Below, piece by piece: positions 1 to 11,069 of a DNA stretch of 11,226 nt. The stretch lies in assembly GCA_003133185.1 (NCBI GenBank), contig PKWF01000286.1, positions 1 to 11,226 on the forward strand. Reading direction: 5' to 3'. The position numbers and the translations under genes are program-made. The DNA comes from Vulcanimicrobiota bacterium (lineage in GTDB: Bacteria; Vulcanimicrobiota; Vulcanimicrobiia; Vulcanimicrobiales; Vulcanimicrobiaceae). Under the pieces are notes generated by a model that was not told where the DNA came from, made no database searches, and worked only from the letters and a program-made list of their open reading frames with translations. How positions within the stretch are numbered: position 1 is the first letter of the stretch; every line of letters starts with the position of its first letter.

Positions 1-53
1 CCGCGCGAGACCGCGTCGGGTTTGCAGAGGATGAGCGTACGTTCGATAGCCAT
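1..53 (-). CDS. ndk: Nucleoside diphosphate kinase, N-terminal fragment (runs off left edge)
   Basis: Reading the minus strand from the ATG at 53-51 gives MAIERTLILCKPDAVSR and then the window ends. This matches the start of nucleoside diphosphate kinases, which begin with an (E)RT-hydrophobic strand followed by the KPDAV motif; the Lys of that motif contacts the ATP phosphates in the family. The enzyme equilibrates nucleoside di- and triphosphates through a phospho-histidine, but the catalytic His lies beyond the edge and cannot be seen. No clear Shine-Dalgarno precedes the ATG. The gene is divergent from birA, with 80 bases between the two starts. Only 17 full codons are visible, so the call rests on one strong motif in the right place. 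Confidence 0.85.
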   Translation of the reverse strand, partial: MAIERTLILCKPDAVSR

Positions 54-133
54 AAGGCGCGATACGGCGCGTAGGTGGCTCGGTCATGCTTCCCCGCAGC
101 GGATAACGACCGCGAGCGCCCAATCACCCGGAA
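54..133. other. Divergent intergenic region between ndk and birA
   Basis: These 80 bases separate two start codons that point away from each other, so by layout they should hold the promoters of both genes. I could not pick out a convincing -10/-35 pair, an operator palindrome or a strong ribosome binding site on either strand. BirA here has no N-terminal DNA-binding domain, so a BirA-type operator is not expected. Confidence 0.35.
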
Positions 134-898
134 ATGCCGTATCGGAACGTGGCCGCGCAACTGGCGGACGGCCCGTTTGCCTCGATTGAGTATCGCGAAG
201 AGACCGGAAGCACGAATGCGGATGCGGCAGAGCTGCTCGGCGACGAGCGGTTCGGCGGCCACACGATCGTCGCGGAGTTCCAGCGCCATGGGGCGGGGCG
301 CAAGGGTCGATCGTGGCACGCAATGCCGGGGACGGCGCTGCTCATGAGCACGATCCTGCCACGAAGCGTCGATGTCGACCGGCTCTGGCTCGTGCCGTTT
401 TGGGTCGCGCTCGCGGTACGAGCGGGACTTCGCGCCTGCGGGGTCGTGACGACGCTCCAGTGGCCGAACGATTTGCTGCTGCGCGATCGCAAGCTGGGCG
501 GCATTCTCTGCCAAACGCGCGTCGCCGCGGCAACGGCACACGTCGCCTGCGGTGTCGGTATCAACGTGCACCGCTTGGCCGGCGCGGGAACCGTCATCGA
601 GCCGGCTCCTGCATTCTGCGACGAGGTCGCGCCGGTCGATCGCGGCGCGCTGCTCGTCGCGATCCTTCGCACCTACGACGCAACGCTCGCAGCGCTCGAC
701 GATGCCGTGCCCGTCATGCGCGACTGGGAAGCGGCCGCCGAGATTCCCGGACGGCGCTACCGAATCGCTAAGGACGACGCACGAGAGCCTTTCGAGGCAA
801 CCGCGCAGTCGCTCGACGAGGGCGGCGCGTTACGCGTCGTCAACGACGACGGGACCAGCGAAAGGGTTGAGATGGCGGACGCGCGAGTTCTTCGTTAA
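134..898 (+). CDS. birA: Biotin--[acetyl-CoA-carboxylase] ligase, monofunctional (no repressor domain)
   Basis: This 254-residue protein should activate biotin to biotinyl-5'-AMP and transfer it to the conserved lysine of the biotin carboxyl carrier protein of acetyl-CoA carboxylase. Visible family motifs, in order, are TGSTN (24-28), the adenylate loop HGAGRKGRSW (52-61; families usually read GRGRxGRxW), QWPND (109-113), KLGGIL with the catalytic-type Lys at 120, and GVGINV (140-145). The last ~50 residues, beginning IPGRRYRI, fit the small SH3-like C-terminal domain. No helix-turn-helix precedes the catalytic domain, so this is the short class of ligase that cannot act as the E. coli-type bio repressor. 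Its stop overlaps the stop of the convergent archaemetzincin gene by 4 bases (895-898). The ATG start is chosen because TGSTN then lies near residue 25, as is usual in this class. Confidence 0.93.
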   Translation: MPYRNVAAQLADGPFASIEYREETGSTNADAAELLGDERFGGHTIVAEFQRHGAGRKGRSWHAMPGTALLMSTILPRSVDVDRLWLVPFWVALAVRAGLRACGVVTTLQWPNDLLLRDRKLGGILCQTRVAAATAHVACGVGINVHRLAGAGTVIEPAPAFCDEVAPVDRGALLVAILRTYDATLAALDDAVPVMRDWEAAAEIPGRRYRIAKDDAREPFEATAQSLDEGGALRVVNDDGTSERVEMADARVLR

Positions 899-1434
899 GA
901 GCTGCGCGCGCGGGCGAGACGGTGGTCGCAAATCTCGCAGAAGTGCGGCATCTTATTGTCCGTTTCGAAGATCGAGTTGGAGTAGTACATCGCGCAACGG
1001 GCGTTATAGCAGTGCTTGAGCCCGAAGGTGTGGCCGAGCTCGTGAACGCACTCCTTGAGCGTCCGCTGAAAAAGCATGTTGAAATCGCTCGGTTCGCCGT
1101 AAAAGTCCGAGCGAAGGCGGTGGACGGAGACGACCGCGACGGACTGCGCCTCATCGGCATCGCCGAAAACGAATCGGTGCGAGGTCTTGTACAGGTCGAA
1201 ATCGGTGATGGCCAGCACGGCGGCTCCGGGTTTCGGATGCGCCCGCTGCACCTTCGCAATCAGCGTAGATACGAAAAGCTGACCGCGCGTCGCATTGAGC
1301 GTGCTGCGCGGAACGACGAGCGATCGTTCGACGCGAGCGCCGGCGATGAAACGTTCCTCGAGGCAGGGGGCGAGACGGTCCAAGAACACGTGGTCGACAG
1401 TGTTGATCGGCACGATTCGGATATCGCAATCCAT
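895..1434 (-). CDS. amzA: Archaemetzincin-family zinc metalloprotease (M54)
   Basis: This 179-residue protein carries the complete archaemetzincin signature. HELGHTFGLKH (131-141) supplies the three zinc-binding His (131, 135, 141) and the catalytic Glu132. It is followed by Cys142, Cys147, the Met-turn AM (Met149), YSNS, and FCEIC with Cys166 and Cys169. The four Cys match the second, structural zinc site known in archaemetzincins. The N-terminus (MDCDIRIVPI) matches the short beta strand that normally opens these ~180-residue proteins, so the ATG at 1434 is favoured. There is no signal peptide or membrane segment, so the protein is probably cytoplasmic. The physiological substrate of this family is unknown. 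The gene is convergent with birA and divergent from acpS. Members are common in archaea and vertebrates but patchy in bacteria. Confidence 0.93.
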   Translation of the reverse strand: MDCDIRIVPINTVDHVFLDRLAPCLEERFIAGARVERSLVVPRSTLNATRGQLFVSTLIAKVQRAHPKPGAAVLAITDFDLYKTSHRFVFGDADEAQSVAVVSVHRLRSDFYGEPSDFNMLFQRTLKECVHELGHTFGLKHCYNARCAMYYSNSIFETDNKMPHFCEICDHRLARARSS

Positions 1435-1500
1435 CTCGGGAGGCTAGGATTCTCGACAAAAATCTAGGTGACCTGCATCGCTGCCGTCGAAGTCCTCGCG
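1435..1500. other. Divergent intergenic region between amzA and acpS
   Basis: This short AT-richer stretch lies between the amzA start and the preferred acpS start. A TAGATT hexamer read on the minus strand (about 30 bases before the amzA ATG) resembles a -10 box, but no good -35 lies at the right distance, so it is only a suggestion. If acpS starts at the GTG at 1468 instead of 1501, the gap shrinks to 33 bases. Confidence 0.3.
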
Positions 1501-1863
1501 GTGATCGTCGGAATCGGCCTCGACGTGGCCAACGTCGCGCGTTATCGCTTCGACGAGCGCGAACTCGCGTGGTTCGCGCGCAAAGTCTATACCGAGACCG
1601 AAATGGCGTACGCCATGCGCAAGCGCAACTGGCCGGAGCGCCTTGCGGGGTTCTTCGCCGCCAAGGAGGCGACGCGCAAGGCCTTCGGGCACGCGATTCC
1701 GTGGCGCAGCGTCGGCGTCGGGCACGAGCGCAGCGGCAAACCCATCATCGAACTGCGCGGTTGGGCCGAACGGCTGACGCGCGACCGCGGCGTGCGCACG
1801 ATCCATCTCACGATCACGCATAGCGCCGAAGTCGCCGCCGCCGTCGTGATTCTAGAGTCATGA
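1501..1863 (+). CDS. acpS: Holo-[acyl-carrier-protein] synthase (4'-phosphopantetheinyl transferase)
   Basis: AcpS moves the 4'-phosphopantetheine arm from CoA to the active serine of apo-acyl carrier protein, switching on fatty acid synthesis. From the GTG at 1501 the 120-residue product starts MIVGIGLDVANVARYR, the standard AcpS opening, with the Mg-binding Asp at position 8. FAAKEATRKAFG (52-63) is the second signature, with metal-binding Glu56, and ITHSAEVAAAVVILE (105-119) matches the C-terminal strand. An in-frame GTG at 1468 would add 11 residues (MTCIAAVEVLA) that the family lacks, so 1501 is preferred, although neither start has a strong Shine-Dalgarno. The stop TGA shares bases with the nnr ATG (ATGA at 1860-1863), indicating translational coupling. 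Neighbourhood of acpS with an nnr-type gene is common in bacteria. Confidence 0.92.
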   Translation: MIVGIGLDVANVARYRFDERELAWFARKVYTETEMAYAMRKRNWPERLAGFFAAKEATRKAFGHAIPWRSVGVGHERSGKPIIELRGWAERLTRDRGVRTIHLTITHSAEVAAAVVILES

Positions 1864-3359
1864 TCTACGTCCTAACGCCCGAGCAGATGCGCGCCGTCGA
1901 CGCCGCGGCCGTCGAGCGCGTTGGAGCGAACAAACTAATGCGCAACGCCGGGCGTAGGATTGCGAAGCGCTTAAGAACGATGGCGAAACCCGGCTCGAGA
2001 ATCGTCGCCTTCGCGGGCCCTGGCAATAACGGCGGCGACGCGTTCGCCGCACTCGCCGAGCTCGCGCGAGAGTACGACTGTACCGTCGCCACGGATCCGG
2101 CGCCCCAGGGATCGCAGGCGCGCGATGCGGCGCGCACTCGTGCGAAAAAGGCGGGAGTCGCAATCGTGCCGCTGCCGGCGAACGACGACGAAGCGCACGC
2201 GCTGCTCGAGAACGCTATCGGCGTGGACGGAATGTTCGGAACCGGCGCGCGGTTGCCACTGCCGCCGGCCTATCGGCATCTGGCGCGCGCGCTCGATGGG
2301 CGCGAGCGCGCGGTGCTGGCGATCGATATCCCGAGCGGCACCGATGCGCTCACCGGTGCGGTCAGCGACGACGCCGTGCGAGCAACGGTTACGGTGGCGC
2401 TTGCCGCCGCGAAGCCCGGCCTCTTGCTGGAGCCCGCGCGCGAATACGTAGGCGAGCTGTGGTGCGCCGAGATCGGTATCGACGAGGCGCTGTTGGCCGC
2501 GCAACCGCGCACGTTCGCCACGCTCGATAACGCGGAGTTCATGAAGCTCTTGCCGCGGCGCGCGGCCGATACCGACAAGCGCGCGGCCGGTGCGCCGTTG
2601 ATTGTCGCCGGATCGGCACAGTTTCCCGGCGCGGCGGTCCTCTGCGCGCGAGGCGCGGCGCGCGCCGGCGCGGGTTACGTAACCGTCGCCACGCCAAGCT
2701 CTGCCGCCGGCGTTTTGCGCGCACATCTCGTCGAGCAAGTCGTCGTCGCACTCTCCGAGGATGCACAGCCCGACGTGGTCGCCCAGGAGTTGCTCGAAAT
2801 CTCGAAACGCAACGGCGCCGTCGCAATCGGCCCCGGATTGGGCCTCGACGACCGCACCGGCGACATCTTTCGGCTGTTCCTCGAAGCCAACGGTTTGCCG
2901 GTCGTCGTCGATGCGAGCGGTCTCTTCCACTTAAGCAAGCACCTCGATCTGCTGCGGGGGAAGCCGAGCGTCGTGACGCCGCACGCCGGCGAGTTCGCAC
3001 GGCTCTCGGGGCGCGGAACGATCGCGCGGGGCACACGCGTCGAGCGAATTCGCGAGTTCGTCGATCGCACGGGCATCACGACGCTTCTCAAGGGCTCCGA
3101 CACGCTGATCTACGACGGCACGACCATCCACATCAATCCGACCGGCACGAACGCGCTCGCGACGGCGGGGACGGGCGACGTGCTCAGCGGCATCATCGCA
3201 ACGCTTCTCGCACAGGGACTCTCGCCGGTCGACGCCGCACGGGCCGGCGCGTATTGGCACGGTTTGGCCGGGCAACGAACCGCCGAAAAACGCCGAGTCG
3301 GCGTCATCGCGAGCGACGTGGCCGAGGCGCTCGGGGAAGCGCTCCCACGCTCAAGGTGA
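1860..3359 (+). CDS. nnr: Bifunctional NAD(P)H-hydrate epimerase / ADP-dependent NAD(P)H-hydrate dehydratase
   Basis: This 499-residue fusion repairs NADH and NADPH that have become hydrated: the N-terminal half interconverts the R and S hydrates and the C-terminal half dehydrates the S form using ADP (ATP in eukaryotes). The epimerase (YjeF_N) part shows GPGNNGGD (53-60), VDGMFGTG (122-129), DIPSG (156-160) and AAKPGLLL (183-190). The dehydratase part shows SAQFPGAA (252-259), GPGLG (324-328), TPHAGEFARL (373-382), KGSDTLI (411-417) and GTGDVLSG (437-444), with the catalytic-type Asp440. Some family positions differ: LMRNAG instead of the usual LMExAG, ASGL for ADAL after Asp351, and ATAGTGD where ATGGTGD is typical. 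Length fits the fused E. coli type (~515). It is coupled to acpS by ATGA, and its stop overlaps the 3' end of convergent trpA by 9 bases. Confidence 0.93.
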   Translation: MIYVLTPEQMRAVDAAAVERVGANKLMRNAGRRIAKRLRTMAKPGSRIVAFAGPGNNGGDAFAALAELAREYDCTVATDPAPQGSQARDAARTRAKKAGVAIVPLPANDDEAHALLENAIGVDGMFGTGARLPLPPAYRHLARALDGRERAVLAIDIPSGTDALTGAVSDDAVRATVTVALAAAKPGLLLEPAREYVGELWCAEIGIDEALLAAQPRTFATLDNAEFMKLLPRRAADTDKRAAGAPLIVAGSAQFPGAAVLCARGAARAGAGYVTVATPSSAAGVLRAHLVEQVVVALSEDAQPDVVAQELLEISKRNGAVAIGPGLGLDDRTGDIFRLFLEANGLPVVVDASGLFHLSKHLDLLRGKPSVVTPHAGEFARLSGRGTIARGTRVERIREFVDRTGITTLLKGSDTLIYDGTTIHINPTGTNALATAGTGDVLSGIIATLLAQGLSPVDAARAGAYWHGLAGQRTAEKRRVGVIASDVAEALGEALPRSR

Positions 3360-4148
3360 CACGAGAAAACAAGCGGCGATAAGGGGAGCGACGAACTGCC
3401 GCACTCGCGTGGCCGCCTCTTGCGCGCGCGCGCCGGCGTAGGCATCGATCAGCGCGCTGCCAACGACGACCCCATCGGCCAGCATTCCAAGGTTGCGCAC
3501 GTCCTGCGGGCTGCTCAACCCAAAGCCGACGGCAAGCGGTTTGTCCGTCAGTTCGCGTAGCGAGGCGAGCTGACGGCGCAGCGGGGCAAAATCCGGAGCA
3601 TTGCCGGTTCCCGTCACGCCCAGCCGCGAAACGACGTAAACGAAGCCCGTCGCCGCATCCACGATCCGCGCCGCGCGCGGGTGCGGCGTCGAGGGCGCGA
3701 CGAGCAGCGGCATCGTCAATCCCTGCGCCTGCAGCGCAGCACGCAGCTCCGCGCTCTCGTCTAACGCAACGTCGGGCACGATTGCGCCGGCGACTCCGGC
3801 TGCTGCCGCTTCGCGCGCAAACCGCTCGACTCCGAATTGATAGACCGGATTGTAGTACGTAAAGAGCACGATCGGCGGGCAACGCTCGCGGCAGCGCGAT
3901 GCGAGCGCGAGCACCTCCCGGAGATGCGTTGCGCTGCGCAGCGCGCGCTGGCCGGCTGCGGCAATCGTCGGCCCGTCGGCGAGCGGATCGCTGTACGGCA
4001 CTCCCAACTCGATGACGTCCGCGCCGGCGTCGCTCAACGCCAAGAGAATCGCTTCGGTCGTTTCGAGATCGGGATCTCCGGCCATCACGTACGGTATGAA
4101 CGCCATGCGTTTCTCGCCGCGCGCGCGCTCGAAGGCATCCTCTAACAT
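3351..4148 (-). CDS. trpA: Tryptophan synthase alpha subunit
   Basis: TrpA cleaves indole-3-glycerol phosphate to indole and glyceraldehyde-3-phosphate and passes indole to TrpB through the complex tunnel. The 265-residue protein (family ~265) has [11 protein letters not shown] (17-27), [16 protein letters not shown] (45-60) carrying the catalytic pair Glu47 and Asp58, YYNP (98-101), [10 protein letters not shown] (173-182) and [10 protein letters not shown] (208-217). The usual VPDLPxEE segment reads VPDVALDES (124-132), a mild variation. It is the last gene of the trp cluster: its ATG lies inside the end of trpB (7-base overlap, stop TAG within ATGTTAG). Its own stop overlaps nnr by 9 bases tail to tail, leaving no space for a separate terminator. 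The last residues, CFLVSP, may be encoded by a repeat remnant. Confidence 0.96.
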   Translation of the reverse strand: MLEDAFERARGEKRMAFIPYVMAGDPDLETTEAILLALSDAGADVIELGVPYSDPLADGPTIAAAGQRALRSATHLREVLALASRCRERCPPIVLFTYYNPVYQFGVERFAREAAAAGVAGAIVPDVALDESAELRAALQAQGLTMPLLVAPSTPHPRAARIVDAATGFVYVVSRLGVTGTGNAPDFAPLRRQLASLRELTDKPLAVGFGLSSPQDVRNLGMLADGVVVGSALIDAYAGARAQEAATRVRQFVAPLIAACFLVSP

Positions 4149-5308
4149 CGCCCGATGTCTTTGTCGCCCCGGCCGCTGAGATTCACCAAGATCAAATCGT
4201 CCGCGCCGCGCTGCGCCGCGAGTTCGCGCGCGAAGCCGATCGCATGCGCGCTCTCCAGCGCCGGAAGGATTCCCTCGCAGCGCGCGAATGCGTGAAATGC
4301 TTCGACGGCTTGCGCATCGGTGATATCGACGTACGTGGCGCGGCCGCTCTCTTTGAAGAACGCGTGCTCGGGCCCGACGCCGGGATAATCGAGGCCGGCG
4401 CTAATGGAGTGCGTCTCGCGAACTTGTCCTTCCGCGCTCTGCAGCAAATAGGAACGCGAACCGTGGAGCACGCCGATGCTGCCGGCGCGCAGCGACGCGG
4501 CGTGCTCGTCGCCGTCCACGCCTTTGCCGCCCGCCTCTACGCCCCAAAACTTCACATCGCGGTCGTCCACGAATCCGGAAAAGATGCCCATCGCATTGCT
4601 GCCCCCGCCGACGCAGGCGATGACGTCGCTAGGCAAACGTCCGTAGCGCTCCAACGTTTGGCGACGCGCCTCGATACCGATCACCTTTTGGAACTCTCGC
4701 ACCATGAACGGATAAGGGTGCGCGCCCACGACGCTGCCGATCACGTAGAACGTATCCTCGACGCGCTGCGCCCAGACGCGAAAGGCTTCGTTGGTCGCAT
4801 CTTTGAGCGTTTGCGTTCCGCTAGCGACGGCGTGCACTTGCGCACCGAGCAATCGCATCACGTCGACGTTGAGCGCTTGCCGCTCGATATCGCGCACGCC
4901 CATATAGACGTCGACCGGCAAGCCGAGCTTCGCGCCGACGGTCGCCGTTGCCACGCCGTGCTGGCCCGCACCGGTTTCCGCGAGCAGCCGGCGTTTGCCC
5001 ATTCGCCGCGCGAGCAATGCCTGACCGACGGTGTTGTTGATTTTGTGGGCACCGGTATGATTGGTATCTTCGCGCTTCATCACCAACGGCACGGACGAAA
5101 CGTCCGCGGCGTATCGCTCGCAGCGGTAGATAGGCGAAGGGCGACCGACGAAATCGCGCAGCACCTCATGGTACTCGGCCCAAAAAGCGGGATCGGCAAA
5201 CGCCGCCATCATTGCTCGCTCCAGCTCATCGAGCGCGGCGATCAAGACTTCGGGAACGTAGCGTCCGCCGAAGTCGCCGAAGTAACCGCGCGTGTCGGGT
5301 GCGCTCAC
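4142..5308 (-). CDS. trpB: Tryptophan synthase beta subunit (TrpB1 type)
   Basis: TrpB condenses indole with L-serine on pyridoxal phosphate to give tryptophan. From the GTG at 5308 the protein has 388 residues (family ~390-400) and opens [20 protein letters not shown], the canonical TrpB start. Key motifs are HTGAHKINN (84-92) with PLP-binding Lys89, ETGAGQHG (111-118) with catalytic Glu111, GGGSNAMG (234-241) for the PLP phosphate, [18 protein letters not shown] (299-316) and [11 protein letters not shown] (374-384). The frame is open for 37 more codons upstream, but that extension lies inside trpF, is Arg-rich and has no family counterpart. The GTG at 5308 forms a GTGA overlap with the trpF stop, the same junction style as elsewhere in this operon. 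Its 3' end overlaps trpA. Confidence 0.96.
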   Translation of the reverse strand: MSAPDTRGYFGDFGGRYVPEVLIAALDELERAMMAAFADPAFWAEYHEVLRDFVGRPSPIYRCERYAADVSSVPLVMKREDTNHTGAHKINNTVGQALLARRMGKRRLLAETGAGQHGVATATVGAKLGLPVDVYMGVRDIERQALNVDVMRLLGAQVHAVASGTQTLKDATNEAFRVWAQRVEDTFYVIGSVVGAHPYPFMVREFQKVIGIEARRQTLERYGRLPSDVIACVGGGSNAMGIFSGFVDDRDVKFWGVEAGGKGVDGDEHAASLRAGSIGVLHGSRSYLLQSAEGQVRETHSISAGLDYPGVGPEHAFFKESGRATYVDITDAQAVEAFHAFARCEGILPALESAHAIGFARELAAQRGADDLILVNLSGRGDKDIGRC

Positions 5309-5922
5309 GCGCCGCGCACGGCTCGCACGAATTCCTGCATTTTGGCTGGGTCCTTTCGGCCGCCGGTCTCGATGCCGGTGCGTACGTCGACGCCGAACGG
5401 GTGCGCGCGTCGCACGCACTCAGCCACGTTTTCAGGCGTTAGGCCTCCCGCAATGACGACGCGCCGCTTGGCGACGATCGGAACGATTTGATTCCAATCG
5501 AACGTACGGCCGGTACCACCCGCCATTCCGTCCTGGCGCGCGTCAAAGAGTACGACGGCTGCCGGAAAACGTTCGCAGCGCTCCTCAACCAAAGTCGTGC
5601 GGTCGTCAATGTGGATCGCTTTGATTGCATGGTCGCCGTAGCGCCCGACGACCTCCGGCGTCTCGTCTCCGGAGAACTGGAGGAACGCGCTCGGAAAGAG
5701 GTCGCGCACCGCGTCCACATCCGAGTCCGCCGGATTCACGAAGACCGCCACCGGCGCAATCGTGGGGGGCGCTCGACGCGCGATCTCTCGCGCCGACTCA
5801 AATGAAATACGCCGCGGCGACGGCGCGAAGATCATCCCGAATGCGTCGGCTCCCGCTTCGGCCGCCATTACGACGTCGCCGAGCGACGTGCACCCGCAAA
5901 ACTTGATCCATGCGTCAGCCAT
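5305..5922 (-). CDS. trpF: Phosphoribosylanthranilate isomerase
   Basis: TrpF catalyses the Amadori rearrangement of phosphoribosylanthranilate to CdRP, the third step after chorismate. The 205-residue product is family length. It shows KFCGCTS (7-13), with Cys9 in the general-base position (families usually read KICGLT), FAPSPRRIS (32-40), LFDAR (125-129) with Asp127 as the general acid, GGTGRTFDW (135-143), AGGLTPENV (158-166) and GVDVRTGIE (177-185). The start is the ATG at 5922, which lies within the end of trpD as ATGGCTGA (8-base overlap). The stop is part of the GTGA that starts trpB. It is a stand-alone isomerase, not fused to TrpC as in E. coli, and no trpC lies beside it. Confidence 0.95.
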   Translation of the reverse strand: MADAWIKFCGCTSLGDVVMAAEAGADAFGMIFAPSPRRISFESAREIARRAPPTIAPVAVFVNPADSDVDAVRDLFPSAFLQFSGDETPEVVGRYGDHAIKAIHIDDRTTLVEERCERFPAAVVLFDARQDGMAGGTGRTFDWNQIVPIVAKRRVVIAGGLTPENVAECVRRAHPFGVDVRTGIETGGRKDPAKMQEFVRAVRGA

Positions 5923-6931
5923 GGGAGCCGATCTTCTTCGCGTGTTCGAAGATTTGCCATGCGGCGCCGCTGCGCAGCAGCGTTCGGGCCCGTTCGAATG
6001 CGGCCGGAAGTTCGCTCTCGACGCCCACGACGTAGAAAACGACGGCCGCGTTGAGCGCCACGACGTCGGCTGCCGCGCTCCGGCCGCCATGCAGAATTTC
6101 CACGAAGGCATCCCGGCAGATGCCGACCGAACCGCCGATCGGCGTGTGCAAGTCTCCCGCAATGCCGAACTCAGACGGCTCGAGGCGCCACAACCGCGCG
6201 CCCTCTTCGTCGAACGAATAGATGAGGGTCGGCGCATCGCCGGCGACCTCGTCAAGCCCGCTGCAACCGTGCACGACCGCACCACGGCGCGCGCCCAACG
6301 CGCGCAGCGCGGGGCCGACGCGTTCGACGAGTTCCTCGCGCGCGACGCCGACGATTTGGTGCGTAGCGCGCGCCGGATTGGTCAACGGGCCCAAGAGGTT
6401 GAAGATCGTTCGCACGCCGAGCTCTCGGCGAATGCCTGCGGCGTTGCGCATGGCCGGATGGTAGTACGGTGCGAACATGAAGGTGAACCCGCACTCGCGC
6501 AGCATCCTGGCGGCGAGTTCCGGCGAGACTTCGATCGGGAATCCCGCCGACTCCAGCACATCGGCGCTGCCGCATGCGCTCGATGCTGCGCGATTGCCGT
6601 GCTTGGCGACGGGAACGCCCGCCGCCGCGACGACCAGCGCCGCCATCGTCGAGATATTAATGGTGTTGGCATGATCGCCACCCGTACCGACGACGTCAAC
6701 GACCATCGGCAAACCGTGCTCGACATGCAGACTGCGCTCGCGCATCGCACGCGCGGCGCCGACGATCTCGTCCACGCTCTCGCCTTTGAACGCGAGCGCC
6801 GTTAGCAGCGCGCCGGCCTGCACCGGCGTAAAGCTCGCGTCCATGATCTCGCCAACGAACGCGGCCGCCTCGTCTGCGGCGAGGTCTTCGCCCCCGAGCA
6901 CACGGCGCAGTAACTGTGCGAATTCAGCCAC
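5915..6931 (-). CDS. trpD: Anthranilate phosphoribosyltransferase
   Basis: TrpD attaches the phosphoribosyl group of PRPP to anthranilate. With the GTG start at 6931 the protein has 338 residues and begins MAEFAQLLRRVLGGEDL, matching the family opening. Signatures are DVVGTGGD (79-86) and NIST (92-95) for PRPP, KHGNRAASSACGSADVLE (110-127), HPAMRNAAGIRRELGVRTIF (158-177) with NLLGPLTNPA (178-187), and GLDEV (225-229) with the Asp-Glu pair that binds Mg. The frame stays open to an ATG at 7009, but those 26 codons lie inside trpG and have no family counterpart. The chosen GTG sits in GTGGCTGA, an 8-base overlap with the trpG stop. The trpF start lies in the nearly identical ATGGCTGA at the end of this gene. 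The protein is not fused to TrpG. Confidence 0.95.
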   Translation of the reverse strand: MAEFAQLLRRVLGGEDLAADEAAAFVGEIMDASFTPVQAGALLTALAFKGESVDEIVGAARAMRERSLHVEHGLPMVVDVVGTGGDHANTINISTMAALVVAAAGVPVAKHGNRAASSACGSADVLESAGFPIEVSPELAARMLRECGFTFMFAPYYHPAMRNAAGIRRELGVRTIFNLLGPLTNPARATHQIVGVAREELVERVGPALRALGARRGAVVHGCSGLDEVAGDAPTLIYSFDEEGARLWRLEPSEFGIAGDLHTPIGGSVGICRDAFVEILHGGRSAAADVVALNAAVVFYVVGVESELPAAFERARTLLRSGAAWQIFEHAKKIGSHG

Positions 6932-7510
6932 TACACCGCTCCAAGAAATTCGATATAAGCGCTTCGCCGCTTTCGCTGAGCACCGACTCGGGATGAAACT
7001 GGACGCCATGAACCGGGCGCTCCCGATGCGCGACGCCTTGAACGACGCCGTCCTCGCTGCGCGCGTTGACGTGCAGGGTTGCGGGAATCGTCGACGGCTC
7101 CAGGCAGAGCGAATGGTATCGCGTTGCCGTCAATGGCGACGGGAGGCCCGCGAAGACGCCGCTGGCGTCGTGCTCGATGCGCGACGTCTTGCCGTGCATC
7201 AGGCGCGGCGCGTGCGTCACGGTCGCTCCCATAACTTCACCGATCGCCTGCAGACCCAGACAGATGCCCAGGACCGGCACTCCTCGCTCAATTGCGGCGC
7301 GCAGCACCGCCATCATCTGTGGCGCGTGCTCGGGACGACCCGGCCCCGGACCGACGACCAGCGCATCGTAACGGTCGAGAATCGCAGGCTCGAGCCGTGG
7401 ATCGTCGTTGAGCAGAACGTCGGGCGCGCCGCCGCGCGATGCGAGCAGATGCACCACGTTGTAACTGAAGCTGTCGAAATTATCGACGAAGAGCACTCGG
7501 GGCGCGCGCG

Positions 7511-7514
<4 letters not shown>
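6924..7514 (-). CDS. trpG: Anthranilate synthase component II (glutamine amidotransferase)
   Basis: TrpG hydrolyses glutamine and channels ammonia to TrpE. From the GTG at 7514 it has 196 residues and starts MTRAPRVLFVDNFDSFSYNV, the class I amidotransferase opening for this family. Visible motifs are GPGPGRP (55-61), GICLGLQAIG (83-92) with the nucleophile Cys85, HGKTS (107-111), RYHSL (132-136) and VQFHPES (171-177) with His174 and Glu176, completing the triad. The GTG overlaps the trpE stop as GTGA. The longer open frame back to 7664 lies in trpE and is not homologous. The subunit could also serve p-aminobenzoate synthesis (as PabA), which the sequence alone cannot exclude, but its place in the trp cluster favours TrpG. 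Confidence 0.95.
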
Positions 7515-11037
<3,523 letters not shown>

Positions 11038-11069
11038 TCACCATGACACTGGGAGAGCTTAGGGCGAGC

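Noticed and set aside
922..1467. 181-codon open frame on the plus strand opposite amzA
   Set aside because: It is the antisense of a clearly recognisable archaemetzincin; the translation shows no family motif and is a GC-rich shadow frame.
1468..1500. N-terminal extension of acpS from the GTG at 1468
   Set aside because: It is possible but not favoured: the 11 extra residues precede the normal AcpS opening (MIVGIG) and have no counterpart in the family.
1971..2930. 319-codon open frame on the minus strand opposite nnr
   Set aside because: It is a shadow frame; the plus strand encodes an intact epimerase/dehydratase.
5309..5419. Longer trpB starting at 5419
   Set aside because: The extension lies wholly within trpF, is Arg-rich and has no TrpB homology. 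The GTG at 5308 gives the family start and a GTGA overlap.
4244..5491. 415-codon open frame on the plus strand across trpB and the end of trpF
   Set aside because: It is antisense to two genes with complete catalytic motifs. Long antisense frames are expected at this GC content, and the translation is not recognisable.
5762..6805. 347-codon open frame on the plus strand opposite trpF and trpD
   Set aside because: It is a shadow of trpD and trpF with Arg- and Ala-rich low-complexity translation and no motif.
6932..7009. Longer trpD starting at an ATG at 7009
   Set aside because: Those codons overlap trpG and match nothing in TrpD. The GTG at 6931 fits the family N-terminus and the overlap style of the operon.
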